A stretch of 64,000 nucleotides of DNA from DASSFG01 sp035550375 (GCA_035550375.1 DASZPH010000028.1:1-64000), one strand, 5' to 3'; positions 36,277-44,628 are shown, numbered from the stretch's first letter. Notes: a model not told the origin generated them from the sequence alone. Numbers and translations: made by a program.

Positions 36277-36322
36277 GATTTCTAATGCGCCGGTTACAGG
36301 TTCGAGTCCTGTCGGGCGTGCT
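36277..36322 (+). repeat. Attachment-site repeat, copy 3 (tRNA-Arg 3' half)
   Basis: 45 of 46 bases match 30841-30886, from the anticodon loop through the tRNA end and the following CT. The single difference breaks one anticodon-stem pair. The 5' half of the tRNA is absent, so this is a duplicated attachment core and not a second tRNA gene. Confidence 0.75.
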
Positions 36323-36556
36323 CTTAAAGCCGTCTGCCCAGATGAGCCGGTACAGCGACCGATCGACGGCAGGCGAAGGGATGCGATGGCAGAGATTGGC
36401 AGGAAATGGCAGACATTCGCCCGCCAACTCCGTAGCGGCGGCATCTCGCCGCCGTTGCCCGCACGGTTTCAATCGAGGTCGGGGCCCACGACGTCGGGGC
36501 AGAGATTGGCAGACAATGGCAGGCCCGCGGCGATGATGAACCGATTCGGGCATTGA
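36323..36556 (-). pseudogene. Possible remnant of an integrase 3' end, copy 3 (different type)
   Basis: The minus strand reads CLPFPANLCHRIPSP and VCQSLPRRRG before running into the antisense T arm (as PDRTRTCNRR). The two GGCAGAGATTGGCAG motifs mark a different tail type from copies 1 and 2, suggesting a different integrase lineage. Only the tail is visible. Confidence 0.3.
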
Positions 36557-36759
36557 CGGCGACCGCTCGAGCAGAAGGCGCTCGTTGCCTTCGAGGCGCT
36601 GGGTCGCCGTGGGTAGCCGCGCTTGCCAGAACGGGGGGGCTGGGTCGCGGGCTTGCCTGGTCGGGCGTCCCGCCCCGCCACGGTTGCGCGGCTTGAGACC
36701 GCCCGTCTCGGCTTGCCGCCTCGCGAGTCTCGCCGGCTTCAGGCCGAAGCCTCGCCGGA

Positions 36760-37530
36760 CTACCCGTTGTCTATGATGACGGGCGTTGGGGTGCCGTTGA
36801 TGTGTTCGTCGGCCTGGTCTTCCAAGCGGCTCATCCGCTCTTCGAGTTCGGTCGCCTCACGCAACCGCGGCCCCAGTTCCAAGACGGCTTTCGCGGCCCT
36901 TCGGGCCACGGACGGTTGGTCGCTTCCCATCAGCCGCTCCAAGATGCCCGTGGCTGTGCCCGCGAGACCGGCCAGCCGGCCCACAGCGGAATCGAGCAGC
37001 CGGCCACGGGCCCGACTCACGGCCCGTCGAAAATCGGCGTCGATCAGCCGGTGGTGCGCCGTTTGTTCGCCGATGCCGGCTTGCTCGGCGCCATTCCGCT
37101 CAGCGGCGCCGGCGGCCAGCGCGAGAAGTTCCTCCTCCTCCGCGGGCGCTTGGTTTCCGCCGATCTGTTCGTCGGCCTCGTCTTCCAGGCGACTTATCCG
37201 CTCTTCCGCTTCGGTCGCCTCAAGCAACCGCGGCCCCAGTTCCAGCACGGTTTTCGCGGCCCCCAGGGCCTCGGCCGGTTGGTCGCTTTTCATCAGCCGC
37301 TCCAAGGTCTCGACGGCCCTGCTGGCGAGCCCGGCCAGCCGGCCCCGCGCGCTATCGAACAGCCGGCCGCGGGCCTCGCCGACGGCCCGCCGAAAGTCGG
37401 CGTCCGCCAGCCGGCGGTGGACGGTTCGCTCCCCGGCGCCGCCCCGCTCGGCGGCCTCCCGCACGGTGGCCCCGGCCGCCAGCGCCAGAACCAGTTCTTC
37501 GTCGCCCACGGGCGTTCCGTTCGGTCCCAT
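36760..37530 (-). CDS. Internally duplicated HTH-like protein
   Basis: A 256-residue protein made of two tandem copies of one domain, with a period of 121 residues: unit 1 about 11-125 and unit 2 about 133-246. Each unit has a probable helix-turn-helix (LALAAGATVREAAERGG, ERTVHRRLADADFRRAV; second copy LALAAGAAERNGAEQAG, EQTAHHRLIDADFRRAV). After it come an amphipathic helix (ARGRLAGLASRAVETLERLM) and a C-terminal coiled coil (ERISRLEDEADEQIGG / ERMSRLEDQADEHING). Single-unit relatives with this HTH are common in planctomycetes as small genes of unknown role. The unit resembles small-terminase or recombination-adaptor HTH folds, but I cannot assign it. No membrane segment. Confidence 0.75.
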   Translation of the reverse strand: MGPNGTPVGDEELVLALAAGATVREAAERGGAGERTVHRRLADADFRRAVGEARGRLFDSARGRLAGLASRAVETLERLMKSDQPAEALGAAKTVLELGPRLLEATEAEERISRLEDEADEQIGGNQAPAEEEELLALAAGAAERNGAEQAGIGEQTAHHRLIDADFRRAVSRARGRLLDSAVGRLAGLAGTATGILERLMGSDQPSVARRAAKAVLELGPRLREATELEERMSRLEDQADEHINGTPTPVIIDNG

Positions 37531-37978
37531 TCTCGGCCTCCTATCTTCGTCTTGTCGTTGACTGGTCCCTTTGCATACCTGAAGAGATTTTCCAAGCAAG
37601 CCATATTTTGCTCTCGGCAGGTGGCACGCCCTGAAGTGCTCCGAAGGGCCTGAATGGAGCGTCGATAACCCATCGTCTTCTTGCAGCGACCGGGATGCGA
37701 AGCCTACCTTGGCCGGATGCGAATCGTTGGTCCGGATACGATTACTGGCCGACGCCAGTACCTCGGGTTCGGCGAGCTCGCCGCCGCGGCGAGCATGCTC
37801 CCCGCGACTCCGTGCGCATACTCGCCGCGTGTTGTGGCAGGTCTTTGGGCCAGCTACGACTTGCGGGCCGGAAAGCGAAGAATAAATAGTGCTGGTTCTG
37901 GCGTGCTGCCGCAATCGAAGCACGCTGGTTTATGCGGCCAGAAGGGAGTTTGCCAGTGTGCGGAACCCCCTAACGAAC
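37531..37978. other. Intergenic stretch with no supported gene
   Basis: 448 bases upstream of the duplicated HTH gene. I see no coding frame, RNA fold or repeat I can support. It probably includes the leader of the HTH gene, whose ATG is at 37530. Confidence 0.5.
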
Positions 37979-38839
37979 TCAGTCTCCGCCCTTCGTCTTC
38001 GTCTCGCTTTTCACAATGTCGGGCGAAACGTCGCAAAGAACGTACGGCGCGCTGCGGTTCGCCCACGGCTTCTCAACCTTGTCCCAGGTGTGAACCGTCG
38101 TTCCGTCGAACCGAACCTGCATCGGAGAACCGTTCATGCGCGCCAAGCCATATCGCCAACTCGTGGCGCCATCCTCTTCCACCGCTTCCAACAGGAGCCA
38201 GATTTCCGGGTCGGTGGCTTCCGCGAAACAGAAAACCGAACCGTCAACCACATGTTCCTCGTCCGACGAATAACGATAAACAGGGTGCGTCAGAAGCCGT
38301 AAAGATCGTTTCTCCTCGTCACCATTGCGTTCGTCGATCATCTCGGCGGAAAAGCGGCCAGCCAACTTGCGCATCTGACTGAGACGACCGGCAGGTTTGG
38401 GTGATGGGGGCGGCGCGTCTTCCAGCAGCTTGAATGTCACCCCGGCCGACTCTGTGTTCCACAGTGTCTTTCGCTCCGCACTGGCCCCGACCGGGCGCTC
38501 ACTCGTGGAAACAAGCTCCAGGATCCAGCCCCAAGGGCGATCGTAGGCGTGATACACGCAGCCGAGGGCTACAGGTCGACCGGCAACGGTCCACACAAAG
38601 ACCTCGCCGTAAGCCGCGGCCACCGTCGGATTCGACCAACGCAAGAGCGATTCCGGTCGAACGACGGCCGTAACGGCGCGGTCTCTCCCGACCGTGACGG
38701 TCAATAGCCGAACCTCAGCTTCCGCCACGCGGCTCACCTCGGCGCGCCGCTGGGTATCCTGATTCGCGCCAGGATCGCGGTCGCTCGAATCGGCCTCCAC
38801 GTATGCCGTCGCTGCGATTAAGAGAATCATGCTATACAT
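37979..38839 (-). CDS. Conserved planctomycete exported protein of unknown function
   Basis: A 286-residue protein with a short signal peptide (MYSMILLIAATAYVEA). The body contains blocks I associate with a recurrent planctomycete family: LRWSNPTVAAAYGEVFVWT, GRPVALGCVYHAY, RKTLWNTESAGVTFKLL, QMRKLAGRFSAEMIDE, LRLLTHPVYRYSS, GSVFCFAEATDPEIWLLLEA and WRYGLARMNGSPMQVRF. No catalytic motif is known to me. GGTGGAG lies 6 bases before the ATG at 38839; a GTG at 38857 is an alternative. Probably periplasmic or surface-exposed. Confidence 0.75.
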   Translation of the reverse strand: MYSMILLIAATAYVEADSSDRDPGANQDTQRRAEVSRVAEAEVRLLTVTVGRDRAVTAVVRPESLLRWSNPTVAAAYGEVFVWTVAGRPVALGCVYHAYDRPWGWILELVSTSERPVGASAERKTLWNTESAGVTFKLLEDAPPPSPKPAGRLSQMRKLAGRFSAEMIDERNGDEEKRSLRLLTHPVYRYSSDEEHVVDGSVFCFAEATDPEIWLLLEAVEEDGATSWRYGLARMNGSPMQVRFDGTTVHTWDKVEKPWANRSAPYVLCDVSPDIVKSETKTKGGD

Positions 38840-39045
38840 CGGGCGCTCCACCTTCACTCGTCAGGGGTTTTGCAAACGCAGCCTGCCGACGTCAGATAAT
38901 TTAGCTCACCGTGCATTTGTAAGACATTACGTCTTAAAGTCAAGCGAGAGTTCCACGTCCGACCCCCCTTGGGTGGCTTCCGTGACGGAAGGCTTCCGGT
39001 CAAGCCGTTGTCACCGGCGAGAATTGAAGCGAACGGGCCTTCCAG

Positions 39046-39477
39046 TCACGGGCGCTCTCGCTCGATGAACCAGCGAAAACCGACGCATAGGTAACCGAGG
39101 GCGATGCTCAAGATGATTCCAACCCCGTAGAGGCGTGCAAACCCGTCGTTGCCGAACGACGAGAAATAGGCTTCTTGATAACGCATCCGTTCGTAGCCGA
39201 ACCAGGCCGTCAGCGCCGACAAGTTCATCGTGAGCCACGCGGTCATAACGCCGAGCGGCACCAGTGCCCCTACGCAAAACGCCTGCAGCGTCGGCGAACG
39301 GCCGAACGCCAGACAGGTGACCACGAACGCGGTGGCGACCATTTGCAGCAAGACGAGCGTCTTTGCGGCCACATCGATGGGCACCTGAAACATCAGCGCC
39401 AGCAGCACCGCGACGGCGGCGACCGTCGACAGAAGGGCGGAGAGGCTGAATTGAAGGCGCCCCTTTGGTTCGCTCAC
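39046..39477 (-). CDS. Small four-helix membrane protein
   Basis: A 143-residue membrane protein with four hydrophobic helices. It opens with LQFSLSALLSTVAAVAVLLAL, a variant of the QFSL-type N-terminal motif seen in many small planctomycete membrane proteins. The start is GTG, 5 bases after the stop of the upstream gene on the same strand, and both genes share the motif. They look like a pair of diverged relatives in one operon. Function unknown. Confidence 0.7.
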   Translation of the reverse strand: MSEPKGRLQFSLSALLSTVAAVAVLLALMFQVPIDVAAKTLVLLQMVATAFVVTCLAFGRSPTLQAFCVGALVPLGVMTAWLTMNLSALTAWFGYERMRYQEAYFSSFGNDGFARLYGVGIILSIALGYLCVGFRWFIERERP

Positions 39478-39482
39478 GGCGC

Positions 39483-39683
39483 TTACTCCGGCGGTCGTGT
39501 CCCGCGAATGAAATCAGATATTCCCTGGAAGGCCCAGATGGCGAGGAAGCCAAAGACGACCACCTGGAAGATTACGGCTGTCGCCAGCCAGATCCACGGA
39601 AGCCAGCCGGACGCCGCCAGGGCAACGACGGTCATCACGGCGAAGACCGCAGTCAAACTGAACTGCAGGGGAGGTTGTGCCAT
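39483..39683 (-). CDS. Very small two-helix membrane protein
   Basis: 66 residues with two hydrophobic helices. The N-terminus LQFSLTAVFAVMTVVALA matches the opening of the next gene (LQFSLSALLSTVAAVAVLLA). GGGAGG is visible 6-7 bases upstream of the ATG at 39683. The closeness of the downstream GTG start supports co-transcription. Function unknown. Confidence 0.68.
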   Translation of the reverse strand: MAQPPLQFSLTAVFAVMTVVALAASGWLPWIWLATAVIFQVVVFGFLAIWAFQGISDFIRGTRPPE

Positions 39684-39868
39684 GTCGTTAGGCTATCGCC
39701 CCGCCGAGCGGGCGGAAAGGCAAGGGCCATCGATCGCCGACGATGATTGCCGAACTCAAGTGCTGGCGGCTATTCCAGAAACAGACCTTTCTGATTTCTT
39801 TTCCGCCGGGCTCACCGCGGCCCGAGTCAACGTCGACTCTTCGACGCCTGCCGCCCTCAACGAGCGTT

Positions 39869-40237
39869 TCAACCGACATAATCTCGCACGTGGTCGTCGT
39901 CCACGAAGACGCGATAGGTGTGAGCGCGAAATGCGGCGAGGATCTGAGGCCGTTCTTTTTGAATGTAAACGACGTGTCGTTCTTGACGCCCTACCTCGAA
40001 CGACCATCCGGTAATCAAGTCCGGCCGGCCGGATCCGTTCATCATCCCGGCCAGGTAGTTGGCCGATCCCGTCACGCTGGACAATTGCGAGAGCTGAAGA
40101 ACCTCTTGAAGAGCCAAGGGTCGGCTCTTTTGAATCAACTCTCCATCGACCCAGATCTTTGCCACGCCGAGAAACTTTTCCCAGCGGAACTCAACCTGAT
40201 GTTTTTCTCGCTGTCCGACTTCAAAGCTGAGGCGCAT
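39869..40237 (-). CDS. Small conserved protein with paired FEVG motifs
   Basis: A 122-residue soluble protein. The block LSFEVGQREKHQVEFRWEKF near the N-terminus and WSFEVGRQERHVVYIQKERP near residue 85 look like two halves of one duplicated beta-rich fold, with VAKIWVDGEL and TYRVFVDDDHV at matching positions. I recall similar small proteins in several bacterial phyla, all without assigned function. ATG 40237 was chosen because the conserved part starts there; the open frame extends further upstream. Confidence 0.6.
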   Translation of the reverse strand: MRLSFEVGQREKHQVEFRWEKFLGVAKIWVDGELIQKSRPLALQEVLQLSQLSSVTGSANYLAGMMNGSGRPDLITGWSFEVGRQERHVVYIQKERPQILAAFRAHTYRVFVDDDHVRDYVG

Positions 40238-40615
40238 CGTTTTCACGCTCCCAGGGCTTGCGGGAGAAAACCGAACGCTCGACCGACTGCCGAATCTCGG
40301 CCCGCTCGACGCTTCTCTCAAAAATAGCATAGTGCTTTGCCCAGGCTTGATTTTGGGTTGGCGGCCCAACGTGGAGCGACCTTCCTAGGCCGCTTTCTGG
40401 CGTCATGAAGCAGACAAGGCGAGCTGGCAAGGTCGCCCCACCGACCCGCATTCTTAGCTTTGACAAAGCAATACGACCGCGGCCCTTGCCGACCTGGCTC
40501 TCGACCCGCCGGTGGCGAGTCGCGTCGACGGCCGCCGGCCTCAAGAATGGACCTGGAAAGAATGATCGGAACGAGTCGCCTTGGCCGATAGCCTCAAAGC
40601 GGGGCAGGGTCATCG

Positions 40616-40658
40616 AGGCGTCAGGATGCACTAAATCGCTCCCCTGACGCCTTTTTTT
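40616..40658 (+). terminator. Strong intrinsic terminator, no assigned upstream gene
   Basis: AGGCGTCAGG (40616-40625) and CCTGACGCCT (40643-40652) form a perfect 10-bp stem with a 17-base loop, followed by seven T. No plus-strand gene is annotated before it within the preceding 4 kb. Confidence 0.8.
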
Positions 40659-40915
40659 CTCGCCTCGACGGTGCGGAGCCCCGGCTGATTTCGCCGGCCA
40701 GCAGCGACGCGCCGAGAATCATTTTTGGCGCCCCGAAGGCATCGACGCATCCAAAGAAGTTTGCGCCCGTCGGGCATTCTCGGCCAAAGACGCCGCTGTT
40801 CGCAGTTCTCGCCAGCCACAGGCGAGGGCCGCGAGGTTCTTTGTCGCGGAATTTCCTTGCGAACGCCGGCGAGGCTGCTTACAAATCAGGCTGATCGGTG
40901 CTTCGCACCGTCTAT

Positions 40916-40957
40916 AGGTCGCCCAGGTTCCCTGCCCCGCCTGCGGCGACCTTTTTT
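40916..40957 (+). terminator. Second orphan intrinsic terminator
   Basis: AGGTCGCC (40916-40923) and GGCGACCT (40945-40952) form an 8-bp stem followed by a run of T to 40957. It could also limit read-through toward the convergent cupin gene. Confidence 0.65.
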
Positions 40958-40999
40958 ATTGGCGTGGCTGGTGCTTTGCGTCGCCCCCGCAGACGCGGC

Positions 41000-41335
41000 T
41001 CAAACCAACTGAAAGTCGAGTTCGGCGCTGAAGTGGGTCAAGACGGTGCAGCCGCCAGCCGTCTTGTGTGGGCCGTGCGGAACGCCGGCCTTGCCCACGA
41101 AGTACGATCCCGGCCCGTGGCTTACGCCGTCCTCGACGAAATCGCCGGCGAGGACGTACACCGTCTCGTCGGCGTTCGTGTGGAAGTGGGCGGGGATCGT
41201 CGCCCCGGCGTCCATGCGGGTCAGAACGGCGATCGCCCCGGTGGCTGCGTCCTTGTGCAGCACCTTCATCGAGACCCCCGCCATCTCCAGCGGCGTCCAG
41301 CCGACTTCGCTTTCGTGGATCTTGACGTTATACAC
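41000..41335 (-). CDS. Cupin-domain protein (ChrR-like)
   Basis: A 111-residue single-domain cupin. Motif 1 is GATIPAHFHTNADETVYVLAGDF (two histidines and a glutamate as metal ligands), and the second motif is around YFVGKAGVPHGPHKTAGG. It resembles the cupin part of ChrR-type anti-sigma sensors and small stand-alone cupins. No sigma factor adjoins it, so a stress-sensor role is not shown. Cytoplasmic, no signal peptide. Confidence 0.82.
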   Translation of the reverse strand: MYNVKIHESEVGWTPLEMAGVSMKVLHKDAATGAIAVLTRMDAGATIPAHFHTNADETVYVLAGDFVEDGVSHGPGSYFVGKAGVPHGPHKTAGGCTVLTHFSAELDFQLV

Positions 41336-41408
41336 GGGCTATTCTCCGGGCCGCGCAGCAACGGTTGCACCGTTCCACCCTAAGCCTTTTGGCCCAGAAC
41401 GTCGATGG

Positions 41409-41867
41409 CTACCTGGCGAATCGCTCGACCACGCTGATGCCGCAGACGGCCGGGTCGACCTGCCCGAAGGTCGGAGCGTAGCGACCGTCATCCTCACGCA
41501 CCAGAAAGAGCAAGTAGGTGCGTTTCTTCTCGGGATCAAAAGAGACCAAACACGGCCCGTTGGGTACGAGCCCGCCGTCGTCGCGGTAGTGGTGCAGGAC
41601 GAAGGCCTCGGTTTTCTTGTCGCCTTTGAGAACGGCGGAGACGGTGAACTTCGTTTCGACGCCCACGACGGGCTGCCCAAAACCGTCCAGACCTGGCGAC
41701 TTCTCGGAGGTGTCGCTCGTGGCGGTCGGCGTGGCAATCACCACGATGTCGGACTCGTCGAACAGTTTCTGGTAGGACCACGTGGCGACCGCCCGCGCGT
41801 CGACGATGCCGCTTGAAGCAAGAACGACCCCAGTCAGCAGAACGATTCGGCAGAGGCAAGCGGCCAT
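41409..41867 (-). CDS. Hypothetical exported protein
   Basis: A 152-residue protein with a signal peptide (MAACLCRIVLLTGVVLASSG, cleavage near VDARA). The mature part, SYQKLFDESDIVVIATPTA then VETKFTVSAVLKGDKK and PEKKRTYLLFLVREDDGRY, fits a recurrent family of exported beta-rich proteins that look OB-fold-like (TIMP-like). Function unknown. It follows the long leader before the pore-like protein on the other strand. Confidence 0.68.
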   Translation of the reverse strand: MAACLCRIVLLTGVVLASSGIVDARAVATWSYQKLFDESDIVVIATPTATSDTSEKSPGLDGFGQPVVGVETKFTVSAVLKGDKKTEAFVLHHYRDDGGLVPNGPCLVSFDPEKKRTYLLFLVREDDGRYAPTFGQVDPAVCGISVVERFAR

Positions 41868-42176
41868 TTTTCTCTCTCCATGCGACGTTTTTGAGAAGCA
41901 CTGCGACGCCGCCGTCCGCCAGTCCGCGGTTCTCGAGTCGGCTCTAGATTAGACGCGGGCCGTCGAACCAAGTTCCCTCGCCCCTTTCTTCACACCTTAT
42001 TCCCGGAAGCCGACAGGATAAATCCCCATTAAACCTTTTCGATTGGCAAGGAGGTCGTAGCGAAACGACGTAAACAGATTCCTGCGCAATTAACGGTCGA
42101 AGATACCGGCATGATCCGCTTACGCGGGATCGCGGCGGCACATTCCACCCAGATTATCATGAGACGCGGTGATCAA
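41868..42176. other. Divergent intergenic region
   Basis: 309 bases between the exported hypothetical protein (minus) and the outer-membrane protein (plus). It probably holds both promoters. I do not see a clear consensus promoter, operator or RNA fold. Confidence 0.5.
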
Positions 42177-43334
42177 ATGAAAGCGACCTCGCTCAACGTG
42201 GTTGCCACGATGGCGGCCCTTTTGGCGCCGACCACAATCGTGTGGGCTCAGGACGTTCAGTTTCCCAAACTGACCAACCCGAATCCTCTCGTCGACCCGA
42301 ACAGTCTAGTTACTTCCCCGCAGGATCGTGGCCCGGTGCGCACGTACGAGGCCCGCCCGTACACGTTGGGCGGAAATTACGCTTCCGTAAACCCAGCGGC
42401 GCGCTGCGCCCAATCGCCGCTGCAGGCAACCGCGGCTCTGCTGTTTTTGCAACCCGGCTCGGGCAGTTTAGAGTACGGAACGCTCGTCAGCCCGCTACCG
42501 GCGGCGTCGCCCCACTGGGAGAATCAGTCGATCACCCCCAAATTCAGTCCCGCCTTTAACTTTGGCCTGCGATACTTTGTCCCCTCGTCAAGCAACGATA
42601 TCCACACGTCGTGGACTCATCTGTCCAGCACCGACAGCGCGTCGTTCGTCGGCGGACCAGGCCAATTCGCGGGGCCGTCCTATTTGATCGGCCCCGGCGC
42701 CAATGCGTACAACATTGGGCGCGGCAGCGTGACTTTCAGGTACGACGCCGTCAATATTGAGGCCGGACATCAGTGGGGCGCTGGCTCTCCCTTCCAGCTA
42801 CGCGTTCACGGCGGCGTGCAGTATGCGAACATTACCCAGAATCTTACCGGGTCGTTTTCGGACTACGCCGGGACGAATACCCAAACGGACACCACCGCCT
42901 CGAATTTCTCCGGAGCGGGGCCTCGATTCGGAGTGAATGCTCAGTTTAACCGGCGTCAGTTCCAGATCCTTGGCGACATGGCGTTGATCGCCTTGATCGG
43001 CACGCAGCGTAGTCGGATGGATTTCCTCACAACTTCGCCGGCATTGGCGAACAATGCGCAATCGTTTACCTCGCCCAATGCAACACAAATCGTTCCGGGT
43101 CTCGATTCTCGCTTGGGCGGTTCCTATTGCTTTCCGCTCGGCAACGGATGTTTCAAGATCGAGGCCGGATATCGGGCCGTGGCTTACGTGAACGCGATCA
43201 ATTCCTACTCGCTGACCCAAGTGACGACCCCAACCACCGTCAGTAGTGTCGGCGTCTTTTTTGCCACGGCCCAGCACGTGCAAAACACCTTCACGGCCCA
43301 TGGGCCATATTTGCAGGGCACTTGGGCGTTCTAG
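42177..43334 (+). CDS. Lpg1974-type pore-forming outer membrane protein
   Basis: A 385-residue protein with a signal peptide (MKATSLNVVATMAALLAPTT, cleavage after VWA). A Pro/Asn-rich spacer of about 60 residues precedes a beta-barrel of alternating strands: FNFGLRYFVPSSSNDIHTSW, VTFRYDAVNIEAGHQWG, QLRVHGGVQYANITQNL, FGVNAQFNRRQFQILGDM and KIEAGYRAVAYVNAINSY. The layout matches the Legionella Lpg1974-like major outer-membrane family, which is multiplied in planctomycetes. The C-terminus (HGPYLQGTWAF) ends in Phe, as for barrel proteins recognised by BAM. The ATG at 42177 gives the signal peptide. Confidence 0.8.
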   Translation: MKATSLNVVATMAALLAPTTIVWAQDVQFPKLTNPNPLVDPNSLVTSPQDRGPVRTYEARPYTLGGNYASVNPAARCAQSPLQATAALLFLQPGSGSLEYGTLVSPLPAASPHWENQSITPKFSPAFNFGLRYFVPSSSNDIHTSWTHLSSTDSASFVGGPGQFAGPSYLIGPGANAYNIGRGSVTFRYDAVNIEAGHQWGAGSPFQLRVHGGVQYANITQNLTGSFSDYAGTNTQTDTTASNFSGAGPRFGVNAQFNRRQFQILGDMALIALIGTQRSRMDFLTTSPALANNAQSFTSPNATQIVPGLDSRLGGSYCFPLGNGCFKIEAGYRAVAYVNAINSYSLTQVTTPTTVSSVGVFFATAQHVQNTFTAHGPYLQGTWAF

Positions 43335-43457
43335 TCAAAGGCGTTGGTCGCCCGCTCTTTCGGAATCCGGTGCGCGCGGGTCCGATTCCGTGGCGGCCCG
43401 CAGCGACATCGATGCGACTGAACGGTTTTTGGCTGGAGGCATTCTTATTCGCCGGCC

Positions 43458-43533
43458 GACACGAACCCGAAGCATAAGAGCGTAAGCGAGGATCGCGACG
43501 CAACTTCCCTCGCTGACGCTTCGGGTTAGTGTC
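43458..43533. repeat. Imperfect inverted repeat of the AACCCGAAGC family
   Basis: GACACGAACCCGAAGC on the left pairs with GCTTCGGGTTAGTGTC on the right with few mismatches. Between them AGCGTAAGCGAGG and CCCTCGCTGACGC also pair. A perfect relative lies at 54683-54747. Confidence 0.65.
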
Positions 43534-43578
43534 AGCGCACTGTGCGCCCGAATTCGTCAGGCCGATGCATGATGCCGG

Positions 43579-44628
43579 TTAACCTTGTAGTCTTTCTTCC
43601 GCAAACACCAGGCAGTTGCGGATATTTTCCGCCTCGGCCTGCAATTGCTGGACGTGCGACAGATCGCTGACGGTCGGCAGGGCGCCGGGAAATCGCTCCT
43701 TGCGCACGCGGGCGAGAGAGTCGGCCAGCTCGCTGGCGCGAACGTCGGGCATCGTGGCCCAGTAGCCGGCCGTGAGGCACGGGACCCGAAGGGGGTCGCG
43801 GGTGATCATTTCCAGGTTCAGCTTCACGTCGGGCCGGGCCTTGCCGATCGTCGCCACGATCCGGGGCAGGTCCAACAGGCCCCGGCCGAACGGAACCTCG
43901 GACAAGAGAAACCCGTCGTCGTAGGCCTGCACGCCCATGTCTTTCAGGTGCGTCGTCATCGTCCAGGGCGCGTAAGCCTCGACGACGGCGTGCGGTTCTT
44001 CCAGCAGGGCCATGCTGTTGCCCGTGTCGAGGCAAACGCCCACGTGTTCGCTTCCCAGCCGCTTGAGCCAGCCGAGCATCTCGTCGACTCGCCAGTCTTT
44101 GTGGTTTTCGACGGCGAGCCGAACCTGCTGCCTTCTGGCGATCGGCTCGGCCAGCGTGAGCGATTTCCAAGAGCGGCGGGCGAATTCGTCGAAGGCCTGC
44201 CGCGAGTCGAATGTTTCGTAGCGCCGGCCCGAAAGGCAGACGGTGCGCAGCACGCCGGCGCCGGCCGACCTGGCGGCGGCCAACTCGGCCTCAAAGCGTC
44301 CCGCGTCGTCTTCGTCCTTCGGCAGGGCGACGATTCCCTCCAGGTACATACCGTGGCGCGAGACGGCCGCGCGCAACCGGTCGACCGCGGCCGCCTCGGG
44401 CAGGCCGATGCGCGTCTGGACGCCGGCCGCCCCCAGCGTCGCGGCGTGCTCGACGAACGCCAGGGGATCGTTGATCGGCGAGAAATCGGGCCCAAGCGGT
44501 TTCGACGAGCGTACCGCGTAGGAGTGGATCACCAGGCCAAGCGGCTGCCCGGCCGGCCGCTCGCGGGCCGTGGCCGATGCGCCGAGCGAGAGAGCCGCCA
44601 GCGTCTTCAGTGCGTCGCGTCGCTGCAT
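43579..44628 (-). CDS. TAT-exported sugar phosphate isomerase/epimerase-like TIM barrel
   Basis: A 349-residue protein of the xylose-isomerase-like TIM-barrel (AP endonuclease 2) superfamily. The N-terminus QRRDALKTLAALSLGASATA has the twin-arginine pattern. Barrel blocks include LGLVIHSYAV, AATLGAAGVQTRIG, VRLAVENHKDWRVDEM, HVGVCLDTGNSMALLEEP and MTTHLKDMGVQAYDDGF, which carry the metal ligands Glu, Asp, His. Such enzymes isomerise or epimerise free sugars or inositol derivatives; the substrate is not shown. The ATG shares a base with the TGA of the upstream oxidoreductase (TGATG), so the two are translationally coupled and probably act in one periplasmic route. Confidence 0.83.
   Translation of the reverse strand: MQRRDALKTLAALSLGASATARERPAGQPLGLVIHSYAVRSSKPLGPDFSPINDPLAFVEHAATLGAAGVQTRIGLPEAAAVDRLRAAVSRHGMYLEGIVALPKDEDDAGRFEAELAAARSAGAGVLRTVCLSGRRYETFDSRQAFDEFARRSWKSLTLAEPIARRQQVRLAVENHKDWRVDEMLGWLKRLGSEHVGVCLDTGNSMALLEEPHAVVEAYAPWTMTTHLKDMGVQAYDDGFLLSEVPFGRGLLDLPRIVATIGKARPDVKLNLEMITRDPLRVPCLTAGYWATMPDVRASELADSLARVRKERFPGALPTVSDLSHVQQLQAEAENIRNCLVFAEERLQG

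Larger units (their letters stand above)
36186..36759. other. Gene-free stretch holding the third tRNA 3' repeat
   Basis: No gene is supported in 574 bases. The third attachment repeat is at 36277-36322. Beyond it, on the minus strand, is sequence of integrase-tail type with two GGCAGAGATTGGCAG motifs (near 36388 and 36499). Confidence 0.55.
40238..40999. other. Gene-poor stretch with two orphan plus-strand terminators
   Basis: 762 bases with no protein gene I can support. Two strong plus-strand terminators (40616-40658 and 40916-40957) and a compact hairpin CGGTGCTTCGCACCG (about 40896-40910) suggest one or two short plus-strand transcripts, possibly non-coding RNAs. A short plus-strand frame of 80 codons (40405-40647) ends inside the first terminator but looks non-coding. 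Confidence 0.5.

Noticed and set aside
36277..36322. A second tRNA-Arg gene
   Set aside because: Only the 3' half is present; the acceptor 5' strand and D arm are missing.
39011..39553. A 180-codon minus-strand frame over the two small membrane protein genes
   Set aside because: Out-of-frame and Arg-rich; the membrane proteins with shared N-terminal motif are the better reading.
40405..40647. An 80-codon gene ending in the first orphan terminator
   Set aside because: Arg/Pro-rich translation without coding character or ribosome site; the stop falls inside the terminator stem.
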